Shown here: positions 32,324-42,200 of the stretch, piece after piece
How the letters are laid out: the number at the start of each line of letters is the position of its first letter
Position numbering within the stretch: the first letter of the stretch is position 1
Assembly: GCA_002428525.1 (NCBI GenBank)
Contig: DIWU01000011.1
Location: forward strand, 1-64,000
DNA: 64,000 bases
Source: a bacterium UBP14_UBA6098
GTDB lineage: Bacteria > UBP14 > UBA6098
Direction of reading: 5' to 3'
Notes under the pieces: model-generated
Databases searched by the model: none
Told to the model about the DNA's origin: nothing
The model's input: only the letters and a program-made list of their open reading frames with translations
Translations under genes and position numbers: made by a program

Positions 32324-32948
32324 TATAAACCGGCCCCAATTTTTCAGCTAATTTCTTTCGCGCGTAAAACAACCTGCTCATGACAGTCCCGATCGGAACA
32401 CCCACTAATTCCGCGATATCCTCATACGAAAGCCCCTCGAAATGGGCTAAAAGTATCACCTCGCGCTGGTCTTGCGGAAGGCAGTCTATCGCACGCCACA
32501 CAAGGGCTTTTGCCTCTCTTTGTTCGACGAGGCTGTCGGTGTCGAACACCGCCCCCTCGGCCTCGGAGAAGCAATCGTCGTCCCTGTTTCCCGCGATCAC
32601 TCGGTCCACCACCTTGCGGTGGCGGAGATGGTTCTTGCAAAGATTCATAAGAATCCTATAGAACCAAGGATAAAACGGCTGGCCGTCCTTGAAAACTCCT
32701 ATACCTCGAAACACGGCGACCCAAGCGTCTTGTGTCAGATCGAGCGCCGCTTCTCGATCTCCAACCATACCGAGAGCGGCGAAGAACGCGCGTTTTTTAT
32801 GTCTTTCAACGAGCATTTTGAAGGCCGACATATCGCCTTTTTTGATCTTGGGGATCAGATCGGAATCGTCCGAAATCCTGCCGATCGCCGGCCCTTTCGA
32901 TGTGTTATTAACCCTAATCGCGAGGATATTCAAAACGAATTCAAACAT
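32316..32948 (-). CDS. ECF-type RNA polymerase sigma factor
   Basis: The 210-residue protein has sigma region 2 (FKMLVERHKKRAFFAALGMVG...ALDLTQDAWVAVFRG) and region 4 (LPQDQREVILLAHFEGLSYEDI, then GVPIGTVMSRLFYARKKL), joined by a short linker, and lacks regions 1 and 3, as in SigE/RpoE-like ECF factors. It heads a five-gene run with its anti-sigma factor. The first ~25 residues are unusual for the family, so translation could begin a little later. There is no clear Shine-Dalgarno sequence before ATG 32948. Confidence 0.94.
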   Translation of the reverse strand: MFEFVLNILAIRVNNTSKGPAIGRISDDSDLIPKIKKGDMSAFKMLVERHKKRAFFAALGMVGDREAALDLTQDAWVAVFRGIGVFKDGQPFYPWFYRILMNLCKNHLRHRKVVDRVIAGNRDDDCFSEAEGAVFDTDSLVEQREAKALVWRAIDCLPQDQREVILLAHFEGLSYEDIAELVGVPIGTVMSRLFYARKKLAEKLGPVYNE

Positions 32949-33074
32949 TATTTTTTATCGATGAATTTTTAAGAGAATATAATTTTTTCGGCAGGAAAAA
33001 GAAATATATAAAATCACCTCGGAAATCGAAGATTTTCGAATTTGGAGAGTAACTTCTTTTTTCAGACGAATCGA

Positions 33075-33284
33075 CTACTCGATCCTTCGAACATTGACGG
33101 CCTTGAAACCTCTATCGCTTTCGACGATATCGAATTCGACGCGCTGACCCGGGGCCAAGATTCTGAATCCGTCGCCGACAACATCGGAATAATGGACAAA
33201 GATATCGCTTCCAACCTCGTCGTCACCGTCGATAAAGCCGTAACCCTTTTTTCTGTCAAATCTTTTCACAGTTCCAGATGGCAT
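33075..33284 (-). CDS. Cold-shock-domain protein
   Basis: The 69-residue protein is a single cold-shock domain with RNP1 KGYGFID and RNP2 DIFVHYSDV. It starts MPSGTVKRFD, like CspA-type RNA chaperones that bind single-stranded RNA and melt secondary structure. ATG 33284 is supported by GGAGG 4 nt upstream; the open frame beyond it adds unrelated residues. It has a strong promoter of its own and a ~40-nt leader. Confidence 0.95.
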   Translation of the reverse strand: MPSGTVKRFDRKKGYGFIDGDDEVGSDIFVHYSDVVGDGFRILAPGQRVEFDIVESDRGFKAVNVRRIE

Positions 33285-33330
33285 AGTCCCTCCATAGAAT
33301 AACCCGTCACCATAAATTTCCACTTAGCGA

Positions 33331-33359
33331 AAAATAAGCTGTAAGAAATCGTTTGTCAA
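33331..33359 (-). promoter_or_regulatory. Promoter of the cold-shock gene
   Basis: On the minus strand TTGACA (33359-33354), a 17-bp spacer and TATTTT (33336-33331) precede a leader of about 40 nt. The -35 box is perfect. Confidence 0.75.
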
Positions 33360-33373
33360 GCCCAATATAATAA

Positions 33374-36241
33374 TTATTCGACAGAATTCCGGATTTCCTC
33401 GATTTGTATTATTACACGGCGATTTGCGGCTCGGCCTTCGGGGAAGGCGTTATTCCCAAGTAGGACACGCTCGAATTTGCCCCCGCGATAACGCTCGACC
33501 TCGTAGGGTTGTGCATCGGCGAGGCCCTGACAAACCAATGTGATTTGATTGTCCGCGAGCCAGCGCTCGAGGGCGGTATCGTTTGCGAGGCCGAGGTTCT
33601 TACGAAGGAATCTCCTGATCGCCGATTCCTCCTCCCGCGCCCTCTCCTGACTCAATATCGCGTTTCGTCGGTCTGTGCCGATCGGGTCTGTGTGGCCGAG
33701 GATTTTAACCGCGACCTTGACATCCGGCTTTCCAGCCAACGCGATTATCTTTTGTGCCATCGACTCGATGCGCGATTCGAGGAATTTGCTTGTCGAGGTG
33801 ACTTCGTCGAAGGCAAACTGCACGATGATAGTGCTCTCCCGACGGATCTCTTTGTTGGCGATCTCTATCACGATCTCCTGCGAAAGGCTTTTCCATATAC
33901 GGTCGGCGGGGTCTTTCAGCGAAAGCTCGACGCGGTAGGTTTTTCGCGGATCGACGAGGTTGCCGTTGTTGTCGCGCCAATCCCATTTCGCTTGTTGCGG
34001 CGGAGCTCCCCTGCCGGTCTCTATCATCCTGATCTCGTTGGAGAACTGGTCGAGAATGCTGATCTTATAGCTTTCGACCTTTCCCTCCCCGACCGAGATT
34101 GTGATCCTGTTTTCCTTGCGGTCGCGGGGAATCTCGAAGTCCTTCGCGGCGAGCGCCGCCTCGCGAGGCCGATAGATAAGGCCTTCGCCGGTGATATAGA
34201 GGTAGAGCTCCGACTCGGAGGCCTCGTCGATTTTGATAGAAATAGGCATAAGCTCGTAATTCAGCTCCATCCCGGAAGCCGCGATAAAGATGTCGCGATA
34301 TTCGGAGAGCAAATCGTGCGCAGTCTTCCATTGGGCCTCGTTCTTGACCGATCCCTCGAAGACGATTGAAACCTCGGGATTCCGCTCGATGAGATTTCGG
34401 ATTTCGGGGGCAATAAGCCTCAATGAGTCCTCCACCGTGGGCTTTGGGCTTTGTAAATCCGTTACGAGGAACTTGCCCTCCCAGCCCTTGACAACAGTCA
34501 ACATCTCGACCCGGCGGTTCTCCTGTTGCGCCCAAACCAAATCCTCCAAAGAGCCGCCTCGCCCCAGAGGCCTGATCCTCGGCACCGTGGGATCGTATCC
34601 GGCACTTTCCGCCCTCGCTATTCCGGCGATACCCGTGATCTCCTCGATTCGCTGTTTCACAGCGTTTGCGCGCGAGATATGAATCCCCCTCTCGAACCAC
34701 GCGCTATCCTCGCCCGAGGTATCGACAAAACCCCTCAGAACTAACTGCACATCCGGATTGTCGATAAGCCTTCCCGCAATAGTTTCCAAGGTTGGGGCGA
34801 AGCGCTCGGAAAGCTCGAAGCCGTCCTTTTCGAAGAAGATCACCGGCACCAATGGTTCTTCGTCGGCAATATAGGTCATCTGGGGAATTCGGAACCTATC
34901 GAATTCGATTGCGACTTGCGAAACAATCGGCCCGAGGACATAAACCGGTATCTTCAGCCTGTTGTTCGAGATATCGACCTCGGTGATCGTGCCGTTTCGA
35001 ATCGGGAACCTCGAACCGTCGTCGTCGGTCGAGACGAGGAACTCATACTGGCCGGGCTTTTCAGGCGTCCATAGCCATTTTATAGCGAATCGCTCATTCG
35101 GCTCGAGCGGTGGAATTCTAAACGGCAAATCGATCATAACCGAATCCGCCCCGAGAATAAAAACCGAGGCATAGGTCGAATCGGCTGGAACTCCTCCGAT
35201 ATTCGCAATAAAGGCTTTGAAGTCGCTTTCGTGGCCCGGCTCTATCAAAGAGGGATTTTTATCGTGGTTAAAAACTGCCATATCGGCAAAAAGCGGCCTT
35301 TGGGGCAATGATTCGGGGGAATTATCGGTCTCCTTTCTCGACGGAATAATATCGAGTGTCAATCCGACAGAATGAGTGCTGAGGCCTGCTTTGGCCATGT
35401 TGCTCGTCGGGTAAATCATTGCATAGTCGAACCTTATCGGGAGCTTTGTCCTTCCCGAAAGGCCGAGGCCGAAGGTGACGCCCTCTTCCCGATAGCCGCC
35501 GCGGAATGCGAGCGCGCCATCGAACAATTCCAGCTCGAGACCTCCGGAAAAACCAATCTCGCCCTCCGAATCGAGGCCGACTTGAAGCACAGGCGAAAGG
35601 ATATCGAATAAAGTATAAGAGCCTGCAAGCGCTAAGGCGCGAGAATCGACTTCGCCCTCCGCGCCCTCGCTCGAAATAGCGAGTGAGGGTTCGACGATAT
35701 TCTTCGCTGAAACACCTAAAGCTAATCGGTTTGTTCGGAATAACGCTCCCGCGTCGAGGCCGAAACCATCGGAAGAATCGCCAAATCGGTTGAAGAGCGG
35801 GTCTTCCTCGAAACGGTAGAAACTCGAGGTGTTGTATTGGTTTCTGACAAACCGTAAAGAAGCGCCGAGGGCAATCATCCCACCGCCGCGAATTGAAAAG
35901 TCCTTCGAATAGGCCATGGAAAGATCGAGCCTATTTTGGACGGACGCAGAGAAAAAATCCATTTCGAGGCCGACCGCGCCCCAAGTGAAGGTCGCGGGGA
36001 CAAAGGCGATTCGCGAGTCTATAAGGTTTTCGTCCTCGAGACCGAACCAATACTTGGTGGCGTGTGCAGAAAGCCCGTGCCGGGGGTTTCCCGCAATAGA
36101 GGCCGGATTCGCCCCCATCCCCTCGACACCCGATCTGCCGACAGCAAAAGCCCCCCCGAGGCTTTCCTGAAGGGGGCTTATTGCTATTGTTGCATTTAGG
36201 GCGAACAGGATATAAAAGACAATCCGGTTCTTGATGATCAC
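33374..36241 (-). CDS. PorV-like barrel / CARDB-like / OmpA-domain fusion protein (paralogue 2)
   Basis: This ~955-residue protein begins with a signal anchor (IIKNRIVFYILFALNATIA) and a ~300-residue PorV/PorQ-like barrel (SLGGAFAVGRSGVEGMGANPA start, strands to VGLTLDIIPS). A CARDB-like beta domain (about 340-450) follows, then an OmpA-like domain (about 480-610), a linker region, and a second OmpA-like domain at the C-terminus with ILGHTDPIG and NRRVIIQIEE. OmpA-like domains grip peptidoglycan, so the barrel would be fixed to the wall. GTG 36241 is preferred, 9 nt after an AGGA; the stop of paralogue 1 lies 8 nt upstream. It is last in the 20-kb operon. Confidence 0.82.
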   Translation of the reverse strand: MIIKNRIVFYILFALNATIAISPLQESLGGAFAVGRSGVEGMGANPASIAGNPRHGLSAHATKYWFGLEDENLIDSRIAFVPATFTWGAVGLEMDFFSASVQNRLDLSMAYSKDFSIRGGGMIALGASLRFVRNQYNTSSFYRFEEDPLFNRFGDSSDGFGLDAGALFRTNRLALGVSAKNIVEPSLAISSEGAEGEVDSRALALAGSYTLFDILSPVLQVGLDSEGEIGFSGGLELELFDGALAFRGGYREEGVTFGLGLSGRTKLPIRFDYAMIYPTSNMAKAGLSTHSVGLTLDIIPSRKETDNSPESLPQRPLFADMAVFNHDKNPSLIEPGHESDFKAFIANIGGVPADSTYASVFILGADSVMIDLPFRIPPLEPNERFAIKWLWTPEKPGQYEFLVSTDDDGSRFPIRNGTITEVDISNNRLKIPVYVLGPIVSQVAIEFDRFRIPQMTYIADEEPLVPVIFFEKDGFELSERFAPTLETIAGRLIDNPDVQLVLRGFVDTSGEDSAWFERGIHISRANAVKQRIEEITGIAGIARAESAGYDPTVPRIRPLGRGGSLEDLVWAQQENRRVEMLTVVKGWEGKFLVTDLQSPKPTVEDSLRLIAPEIRNLIERNPEVSIVFEGSVKNEAQWKTAHDLLSEYRDIFIAASGMELNYELMPISIKIDEASESELYLYITGEGLIYRPREAALAAKDFEIPRDRKENRITISVGEGKVESYKISILDQFSNEIRMIETGRGAPPQQAKWDWRDNNGNLVDPRKTYRVELSLKDPADRIWKSLSQEIVIEIANKEIRRESTIIVQFAFDEVTSTSKFLESRIESMAQKIIALAGKPDVKVAVKILGHTDPIGTDRRNAILSQERAREEESAIRRFLRKNLGLANDTALERWLADNQITLVCQGLADAQPYEVERYRGGKFERVLLGNNAFPEGRAANRRVIIQIEEIRNSVE

Positions 36242-36249
36242 ATTCCGTC

Positions 36250-39174
36250 CTAACGGGTCAGAGTCAGCACCTCGAGCACGACGCGGCGGTTGACAAGCCT
36301 GCCCTCGGGAAGCTCGTTGTCGCCGACAAGTTCGCTCCTCCAATAGCCCTGTTCCCAGAACTTAACGACCATAGGCTCTTTGAAGCTACGGCCCTCGTAG
36401 CCCAACTCGACTCTATGCGTCTTGAGCCATTCATCCAGCTGACCGATCGATGAGAGGTTGAGAACCTTCATCATACCGTATTGAAGGCGGTTAAATTCCT
36501 TTTTAGCGCGTTCGAGGGACAATTCCTCATTGGCGCTCGGTGAACCGACAACATCGGTATGGCCGATAACAGTGGCTTTAATCGAAACATTCGGGCCGAG
36601 GAACTTCGCGCGCTCGATAACCCGTTCGGCGAGCGCTTCGACGCGGGCCTCGAGGAATTGCGAGGTGGCCTCAGTCTTGCCGAAATCGAAGCTGATGATG
36701 AACAGCTCGCGCCGCTCCTCCTGCTCTTGGACCTTAATAGTAATAGGCTTGGACTTCGCCGAGACGCTTTGGCCATAGATATCCTTTGCGAAAACCTCGA
36801 CGAAGTATTTGCTGTCGGGATCGGGCGGGCGACCGGAGGTGCCGAACCAGCTCCACTCGAGTGAGGTGGGCGGTTCACCCTTGCCTGTCTTGAGGATAGC
36901 GAACGGCTCAGTGGATTTCTCTTCTGTGACGAAAACCGCGAACGAATCGAGACCCACCTCGGTTTTTATCGGGTCGATAGTGATGACCATCTGGTCGAGC
37001 TCGGCGAACTCGAGCGCTTCTCTGCCCGCAGTCGTGCCGCGGGGCCTGAAGATTATCGCATCGCCGTCGAGCAACATCTCGACCTTGGCTTTCTCGTCGG
37101 GAACCGAATAGCTCGAGGTCAGCACAAACATACGCGAAGCAAGCGCTTGCGGCACCTGCTTCTGCATAATTTCGCGAAGCGCGACGGCGCCGTCGTAGGC
37201 TGTTTTGAAGCAGTCGTTCGAGGAACAATTCGGAATACCGAAGAAGACTATATTGACATCGGGATTTTGTTCGAGGTATGAAATTACCGAATTCAGCGCG
37301 GAAGAGCAACTCGCGATAGCCTCGTCCGAGGCCTCGATATGGCCGTCGCTATGATAAACCTCGCAAAGTCGGCTCTGTTCTTGGAGGCGAACCTTGATAT
37401 CGACATTGCGATTCTCCTCTTGGATCTTCGCTTTGAATTCGGGGCTTGCGCCTTGGACGAGGTTGGCGGCCATATCATAGCCCTCCTCGATCACAAAGAC
37501 TTGCTTGGGATCCACTCCGAGCTTGAGGAAATAATCCTTAACATTCTGCGCGCGCGCGACCGCGAGACGAGCGCCCGCTTCGACCTCTCCGGAGGCGTCA
37601 TAATGGCCGCGAAGCTCGATCGCCGTGCCGGGGTTCTTCTTAAGTCTGTCCGCGATCGTCCGGAGACCGGTGTCGAAACGCCCCTGCTTGACGACATCCG
37701 AGGCGCGGTCGAAGAAGATCATCGGCACCATCGGCGCCTCTTCCTTAACTCTGGAGATAGTCGAAATCTCGAGCTGATCTTTGCTCGTGCGAATCTCGCC
37801 GTCGAAAACCGGCGGGCCGTAGCAATCGAGGGTGGTTTGGCCGGTGTTGTTTTCGAGGTCGTATTCAAGGACTTTATTATTAACCGCTGGTGCTTTGTCC
37901 CCGTGATCGTTAACCGAAGCGAAAAGCTCGTATCGCCCGGGTTTTGTCGGTGCAAAATCGAGCAAAACCTCGGCGGATTTCCCGGCATCCAGTTCGTCGA
38001 TCGTAATTTTGTTGGCAATAAATGGTTTACCATCGACGAAATAATAAAGGCACATGGGGAAATTGCGAGCATCCATATCGCCGTAATTGGCTATCTCCGC
38101 GCTTATCTTGGCGGAGCCTCCGGGGATAACATAGGTTGGCACAGCCTTCACGGAATTGGGCACGACTGCGAGGTCGGTGATAACACGCGTCGGCTGGCGC
38201 ATTCCGATAACGAGAGAAACCTTGTGCGTTTGGCCGAATTCTGTTGGCGAATCGATGGGTATTTTGATCGCGTAATCGATACCGGCGTCCCACTCCTTTC
38301 TGGAGCGGAAGGAAAGGCCGAGACTGACCGCGCTCCCCTTGCTGTCGGTATCCGAGGAGGCCATCGAGCTGAATCCGGCCCTCGCGCCGAGCATCTTGTT
38401 GACAAACCAAGACTCTGCGCCGACGGCAAAGCTCATCTCATCGCTGACAGTCGGAGCGCTGGACACCGGAACCTCCACTTCCACTGCGGGAGTGACAATA
38501 TCGAGGATATTATAGGACAACCCTCCCCTGACCTTACGGGCAAGGGTCCCGCCCTCGGCTCCGGCGCGAAGGGAGATCTCGGGTTCGTTCAAGTTATATG
38601 CCTTTGCGCCAATCGAGAGCCGGCCGATCTCGGCGAGCATCGAGAAATCGGCGCCATAGTTCATCTTAGTGAATCCGTCGCGGAAGACCGGGTCGTTGGG
38701 ATCGAAGTCTTCAGAGAAATTGATGTTGTTATAATCCACTCGGAAGATGTTCGCATTGACCGCGGCGGCGAGCCGGAAGGCGTTGCGCTTGCGATACAGC
38801 TCGCGCCCGACGACGAAAGAACCGATTTGTTGGTTATATATATCGTGGTTGAAATAGCTTGCACCGAATGCAAAGAACCACCTTGTCCACTCGAAGGGTG
38901 AGAAGAAAAGGGAACCCTCTTGGAGAGACGGGATATTTGCACCCGTATGGAAACGGGTGTAGCTCCCGATAAGCTGGGTCCGGTTCATCCTCATAAGGCC
39001 GGCCGGGTTCGAGGCGACGGCGCTGACATCGTCGCCGATCGCGAGATAGGCACCGCCCAACCCCGCCGCTCGGGCGCTTTCGAGTGAATTCCCAATCTGT
39101 GCGTAAGCGGCGGAAGCCATTATTAAAACAACCGCCGCGTAGAGCATCTTATTCGTAATCCTATTGTGGGTCAT
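36250..39174 (-). CDS. PorV-like barrel / CARDB-like / OmpA-domain fusion protein (paralogue 1)
   Basis: The 974-residue product has a signal peptide (ITNKMLYAAVVLIMASAAYA) and the clearest PorV/PorQ hallmark in the window, ARAAGLGGAYLAIGDDVSAV, followed by SNPAGL. A ~300-residue barrel is followed by a CARDB-like domain (about 330-470), an OmpA-like domain with ELRGHYDASGEVEAG (about 500-620), a middle segment, and a C-terminal OmpA-like domain with VIGHTDVVGSPSANEELS and NRRVVLEV. PorV is the T9SS shuttle that receives cargo from SprA, so the fusion suggests a dedicated receiver that is also wall-anchored. ATG 39174 follows AAGGA by 6 nt. It shares architecture with the gene downstream. Confidence 0.85.
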   Translation of the reverse strand: MTHNRITNKMLYAAVVLIMASAAYAQIGNSLESARAAGLGGAYLAIGDDVSAVASNPAGLMRMNRTQLIGSYTRFHTGANIPSLQEGSLFFSPFEWTRWFFAFGASYFNHDIYNQQIGSFVVGRELYRKRNAFRLAAAVNANIFRVDYNNINFSEDFDPNDPVFRDGFTKMNYGADFSMLAEIGRLSIGAKAYNLNEPEISLRAGAEGGTLARKVRGGLSYNILDIVTPAVEVEVPVSSAPTVSDEMSFAVGAESWFVNKMLGARAGFSSMASSDTDSKGSAVSLGLSFRSRKEWDAGIDYAIKIPIDSPTEFGQTHKVSLVIGMRQPTRVITDLAVVPNSVKAVPTYVIPGGSAKISAEIANYGDMDARNFPMCLYYFVDGKPFIANKITIDELDAGKSAEVLLDFAPTKPGRYELFASVNDHGDKAPAVNNKVLEYDLENNTGQTTLDCYGPPVFDGEIRTSKDQLEISTISRVKEEAPMVPMIFFDRASDVVKQGRFDTGLRTIADRLKKNPGTAIELRGHYDASGEVEAGARLAVARAQNVKDYFLKLGVDPKQVFVIEEGYDMAANLVQGASPEFKAKIQEENRNVDIKVRLQEQSRLCEVYHSDGHIEASDEAIASCSSALNSVISYLEQNPDVNIVFFGIPNCSSNDCFKTAYDGAVALREIMQKQVPQALASRMFVLTSSYSVPDEKAKVEMLLDGDAIIFRPRGTTAGREALEFAELDQMVITIDPIKTEVGLDSFAVFVTEEKSTEPFAILKTGKGEPPTSLEWSWFGTSGRPPDPDSKYFVEVFAKDIYGQSVSAKSKPITIKVQEQEERRELFIISFDFGKTEATSQFLEARVEALAERVIERAKFLGPNVSIKATVIGHTDVVGSPSANEELSLERAKKEFNRLQYGMMKVLNLSSIGQLDEWLKTHRVELGYEGRSFKEPMVVKFWEQGYWRSELVGDNELPEGRLVNRRVVLEVLTLTR

Positions 39175-39223
39175 CGATGATCCTTTCAATAACACCTGAT
39201 TATCCTGTCGAAATCAATTTATT

Positions 39224-42200
39224 CTATCTCGCGAGAATGACAGTGCCGCCGCATTGAACCGCGCCGTCAAAATCGCGAGTGATTGTGAACATGTATATGC
39301 CTTGAGGCATCCGGCTTCCGGCGTCGTCTGCACCGTCCCAGTTCCATTTGCCCCTGACGCTCGCCGATCTGACCGGCCTTCCCTCTTTGGAGAAAATCCT
39401 GACCGTCGATATCTCGGGCACTCCGGTAAAGATCGTCACTTCGTCGTAAAAACCGTCCGCGTTCGGGGTGAAGGGACGCGGTGTCGCGACGCAACCGTCA
39501 TCGACTATTGTGAACGCGAGATAAAAATCCTCGGCGATATTGGGCGCGCCGTAGTCTCCCGCGAAATCCGCAATACCCGTGATTTTCAATAGAATCGAAT
39601 CCGGGGAGGTGAGATTCATCATAGCGCCGGCAACATCGATCACGATCTTCGAGGAATCGGCGAAGACCCACTCGTCTGCCGGCGAAAAAATCCCGCCCCG
39701 ATACTCAATCTGGAAAGAGGCCGGATCGAAGCCGCTGAACTCGTCCTCTATGAATAGAATTATCGATTCGGGCACATCCTTCAGAACCGCATCTTGTATG
39801 GGCGAGGATGAGACAATCCTCGGCGCGTCGAAATCTGTGACAAATGTCCCGATAGTGGAATTCGAGCTGTTATCGAGAGAGTCCTCGCAATAAATTGTTA
39901 TATCGTAGATAGTTGCGGTCTCCCAATACTCGTTCGGCCGGAATTCGAGTATATCACCGGTAAAATTCATCGAGCCGGAAAACGGGAACACCTCGCCGTT
40001 TAAATTCATCGAGATGGAGTTTGCATTAACGCCTTCGGTGTCGGTGATCCTAATCCTAATCTTCTGCTCGGGGTCATGAGTGATCGAGCCGTCGATAGGT
40101 TCGAGTAACTCGAAACTCGGGCCGCCGCGATTGATATAAAAATCCCACGATTCAGTCGATATATTGGGGCCGCAGTCGGTGGTTTTGTCGAAGGCCTCGA
40201 TTCTCGCTGAAACCTGCCCGCAAAGATTCAACGACGAAGCGTCGAGTGCGAGAGAATCCCCGAGAAGCTGTAAAATCGGGCTATCGAGGTGATAAACCGT
40301 GTCGTTTATCCAAAGCTTGAGCATATCGAGGTTAAGCCCGGAAATTTCGTCAGCGACCCTTGCCGATATAATTAGATGCTCTGCGATTGCGTTTCCGCCC
40401 TCATCCGGATAGACTCGATCGATCTCCGGCGGCTCTGTATCCAGAAGGAAGTCTCGAGCGACAAACTCGAACTCGTTTCCCAGCGTGTCCTTGAGGCCGG
40501 TGACCTCGAGAGTAAGGTTTCCCTGAAGTATCACCGCGGCATGAAGAAATGTGTTTAACCTGCCCTCGGAAACGACAAGATCTTCGGATAAAGCTGTATA
40601 ACCCCCGCAAGAAACGCTCGCCCCACTGAGATCGAGGCCGAATCGGCTGTCGATCGAAGCCTCGACCTCCACCGAGTCGCATGCAACAGCACAGTTCGCG
40701 GCGGGAGAGATAATTTCGATCCTTGGGAGGGCGGGCATATATAATAATGTATAGTCGATTTCCAGCGAATTGGGGCAATCCGGAGCGGAATCTCTCAGGG
40801 ATAACTCTATCTCCGCGACCTCATTCCAACTCTGAGCCAGCCTCGGGTCGAAGACCAACCGCGCGCCATCGAACGAAAGCGCCGGCGAATCGAGCGAATA
40901 TAGCACTCCGTTCACAGAAAGGGCGATAGATTCGCGCAAAACCCCCGCAGGGGAATCCTCGATCCGCCATTCGATCCTCTGAATCGGACCGTAAAGTGCG
41001 GAATCCGGCGAGACCATTTGAACAATCGGCGGCTCGAAATCGAAGGCGAAAAGCCCGCCGACCGGGGCTGAAATCGAATTGCCCGAGCTGTCCGAGACAG
41101 CGATAACGGCAACCGAACAAGCGACGCCGTGAAGGGCCTCGTCGTCGAAATAGAACTCGAGGGTTTCGCCGTCGAAATTCAACGCATCGTCTGAAAGTGT
41201 ATATTCCCTATCGCGCGCGCGGAGGACTATCGAAGAGGGGTCAATCCCCTGATCGTCATGAAGCCTGAAAATAAAAGCCCCCTCGGAGCAACCGACAATT
41301 GAATTCGGTGGCGGTGAGACGATCTCGACAGTGGGCATATCGAAATCGAAGCGATAGACCCAACATGAAAAATCTGTATTAGCCCCACAAACCTCGGCGA
41401 GATCGGCCGAATGGAGGCATACGCGAAGGCTATCCCTATCGAAGGGCGAGATCGCCGCTGTCGGAGCGGTAATCCGGCCCTCTTCGAAAAGCAGTCCCGA
41501 GGTCAAATCGACCCGAACTCCTCCGAGACTGACAAAGCATTCTTCGAGATTCAAACCCGAGGCCGAATCGAAAACCTCGAATATAAAGGCCTCCGGGAAT
41601 TCCGAATTCAGCTCCGACGGATCCGGTGAAAGCGAAGCGATGATCGGCGGATCCGAATCGTGGAAATACGAGAGCTTGATCGAATGGCCGACCTCGTTCC
41701 CGAAGATATCCGCGATGCCCCCGAGGCTTATCATAATAGTATCCGAATCCAGCGGCCAAGGCAGATTGAAGCGAACCGAGTCCCCATCGAGATATGCCGC
41801 GGGCGTCCCAAAGGCGGTTTCCACCGAGTTCAAGTGAATGATTATCGAAGAAAGATCGAGGCCTTCCTCGTCGGTCAACGCGAACGATACACGCAAGGTC
41901 TCGCAAGAAACGAAGGTCAGCTCGGTGATCGAGGGCGGGCCGTAAACCGGCGGAGTGGCCGGAACGACGAACTCGAACGATCGATCGAGATAGTTCGGTG
42001 TGCAATAGCGTGCGTTGTCGAAGGCCTGAATCCCAACCGAGATAGTGTCGCCGCCGTGAAGACTCCAACCCAGTTCTGCGGGGAAAACCCGCAACGAATC
42101 CCCTTCGCGATGAAGCTCCGGCGAGCCGGAAGCCAGCGAAAAAGCGCTATAGGGGCTTTGGATATCGAAAACCATGGACGAGAAATCGACACCGGCACCG

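Noticed and set aside
37339..38901. 520-codon plus-strand frame opposite the barrel-OmpA gene
   Set aside because: It is antisense to a clearly real gene with recognisable domains; long antisense frames arise here from the strong GAG/CTC-type codon bias.
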